A DNA stretch of 64,000 nucleotides from Evansella sp. LMS18 (GTDB lineage: Bacteria > Bacillota > Bacilli > Bacillales > Salisediminibacteriaceae), in the NCBI RefSeq assembly GCF_024362785.1, contig NZ_CP093301.1, positions 3,286,001 to 3,350,000 on the forward strand, read 5' to 3'. How positions within the stretch are numbered: the first letter of the stretch is position 1; every line of letters starts with the position of its first letter. Shown here piece after piece: positions 62,843 through 64,000 of the stretch. The notes below the pieces were generated by a model. That model made no database searches. It was not told where the DNA came from and saw nothing but the letters and a program-made list of their open reading frames with translations. A program made the translations under genes and the position numbers.

Positions 62843-63769
62843 CTACTCTCGTTTATGCGCCCATTCCACGAACCTTGAAAATTGTTTTATAAACGGCAGG
62901 ACAATCAGGGAAGTGAAAATATTAAATAATAATGCAGCGTGTGCAAGCTGCTGGGACGGCGCTGCCGCCGTCATTTCTATCAGCCTGGAGAATTGCATAA
63001 TGAAAGGGAAAAACAGTGCGACACCGGCGATATTCAGCCAAATATGGGCATACGCGGTTAGTTTTGCTTCCCTGGAGCCCCCAATACTTGCAAGCCATGC
63101 TGTTGCACAAGTGCCAATATTAGCCCCAAGCATGATGGCAATTCCCGACGGAAGTGATAAAAAGCCTTCATTCATAAAGCTCATAGCAATAGCGGTAACG
63201 GCGGAACTGGACTGTATTACAGCACTTAAAAGAATTCCGGCAGCCCCGGCTATACTGATAATGTTATTTGCAGACAGCAGCCAGTCATAAACTAAAGTAA
63301 GTGATGATAAAGGGGAAGCCAGTTTTTCAAAACCGTCTACTGCAACCAATATACTGCTGAACCCAAAGAAAAAGCAGCCTGTACAAAATAAAAACTGGTT
63401 CTTCATTATAATAAACAGCACGCCTGTTATCAGAAGCGGGAAAATCAGCCATGATAAATCAAAAGCGATTATCTCAAGTGTTACAACGGTCCCGATATTA
63501 GCTCCAAGAATGATACCGACAGAATTCCGGAAAGTAATTACCCCTGCTGCTACGAGCCCTACCGTGATAATCATAACTGCTGAACTGCTCTGCAGCAGGC
63601 TTGTGACAATGGTGCCGACAATTAAGCTTTTCAGAGGCGTATTTACGGTGTACGCGATCCAGTCTGTGACCCGCTGCCTCTGCAGCTGCAGCAGACCCTG
63701 CCTCATTACTGTCATTCCGAACAAAAATAAAGCTATGTATATAATAAACATTGAAAATAGCTGATTCAT
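62843..63769 (-). CDS. yqeW: Na/Pi cotransporter II-related protein (YqeW)
   Basis: A 308-residue membrane protein with about eight helices. The repeated family motif is visible twice: TSLLQSSSAVMIITVGLV and SAVIQSSSAVTAIAMSF, each followed by GxNIGT (GANIGTVVTLE and GANIGTCATAW). This is the PhoU-less Na+/Pi cotransporter family. In B. subtilis yqeW lies between yqeV and rpsU, as here. It is the shorter type without a PhoU domain. Substrate (phosphate) is inferred. Confidence 0.92.
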   Translation of the reverse strand: MNQLFSMFIIYIALFLFGMTVMRQGLLQLQRQRVTDWIAYTVNTPLKSLIVGTIVTSLLQSSSAVMIITVGLVAAGVITFRNSVGIILGANIGTVVTLEIIAFDLSWLIFPLLITGVLFIIMKNQFLFCTGCFFFGFSSILVAVDGFEKLASPLSSLTLVYDWLLSANNIISIAGAAGILLSAVIQSSSAVTAIAMSFMNEGFLSLPSGIAIMLGANIGTCATAWLASIGGSREAKLTAYAHIWLNIAGVALFFPFIMQFSRLIEMTAAAPSQQLAHAALLFNIFTSLIVLPFIKQFSRFVEWAHKRE

Positions 63770-63846
63770 ACGTTCCCACCCCCTTTTTCATATGTATGGC
63801 ATACCTGGGACAAGGATGACATCCAAATGTTTTTTTGCAGAAAAAG

Positions 63847-63875
63847 TTGACCATAATGCCGGATTCGTTTATAAT
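63847..63875 (+). promoter_or_regulatory. Sigma-A promoter of rpsU
   Basis: TTGACC (63847-63852) and TATAAT (63870-63875) with a 17-bp spacer, about 60 bp before rpsU. Confidence 0.8.
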
Positions 63876-63936
63876 CTACAAAGACATGCAAATATGCGTG
63901 TCTTTTGGATTGGTTTTTTGGAGGGAGGGATACAGA

Positions 63937-64000
63937 ATGGCAGAAACACGTGTACGTAAAAATGAATCTATTGATGCTGCTCTTCGTCGCTTCAAGAGAA
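63937..64000 (+). CDS. rpsU: 30S ribosomal protein S21, N-terminal part
   Basis: The first 21 codons are visible: MAETRVRKNESIDAALRRFK, then R. This is the usual start of bS21, a small basic protein of the 30S subunit. GGAGGGAGGG precedes ATG 63937 and a consensus promoter lies upstream. The rest is beyond the window. Confidence 0.93.
   Translation, partial: MAETRVRKNESIDAALRRFKR

Overview
This window is chromosomal DNA from a spore-forming, low-to-moderate GC Gram-positive bacterium of the family Bacillaceae. Sporulation genes (sigK, sda, gpr, spoIIP), competence genes (comEA, comEB, comEC, comER), a CIRCE/HrcA heat-shock operon, a T-box leader on alaS, and gene order close to the Bacillus subtilis yrr and yqe regions all point there. 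A complete seven-gene Mrp-type Na+/H+ antiporter operon, acidic proteins and intergenic repeats resembling those of alkaliphilic or halophilic Bacillaceae suggest a haloalkaliphile. The genus cannot be named from the sequence alone. No rRNA, tRNA, CRISPR array, prophage or transposase gene was seen.

Layout. 1-13 kb is the yrr-type block: the end of an AI-2E family transporter, T-box-controlled alaS, ireB-ruvX-yrzB, mltG, the tRNA wobble-uridine pathway trmR-trhP1-trhP2 followed by udk, then greA, yrrS, yrzA and mtnN. 13-26 kb is less conserved: a thioredoxin-like protein, YrhC, a CoA-type Nudix hydrolase, a 47-residue membrane protein, an S9 peptidase, a double PRC-barrel protein, a HesB/IscA-like gene with an in-frame TGA, prsA, an uninterrupted sigK, lplJ, deoD and a large DHH-CBS-nucleotidyltransferase fusion. 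26-33 kb holds psd and the mrpABCDEFG operon. 33-47 kb is the yqe block: sda and a DnaA-box cluster facing yqeG-yqeH-aroE-yhbY-nadD-yqeK-rsfS-yqeM, then comER, comEA, comEB, comEC, yqzM, holA and rpsT. 47-64 kb is gpr-spoIIP-yqxA-lepA-hemW-hrcA-grpE-dnaK-dnaJ-prmA-rsmE-mtaB, then deoC, a Na/Pi cotransporter-like gene and the start of rpsU.

The most notable item is the HesB/IscA-like gene at 18220-18504. Its only defect is a TGA exactly where homologues carry the conserved Cys of the CGGP motif, so it is a strong candidate selenoprotein that ordinary gene calling would miss. Between genes there is a dispersed MITE-like repeat (five copies plus one collapsed remnant), a 227-bp palindromic repeat, a nine-unit 21-bp tandem array, and several hairpin-rich intergenic stretches that could encode small RNAs or leader elements.

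Together the genes cover translation and tRNA modification, ribosome assembly, protein folding, DNA uptake, sporulation control and Na+/pH homeostasis. Most genes are ordinary core genes; the novelty lies in the recoding candidate and the intergenic elements.
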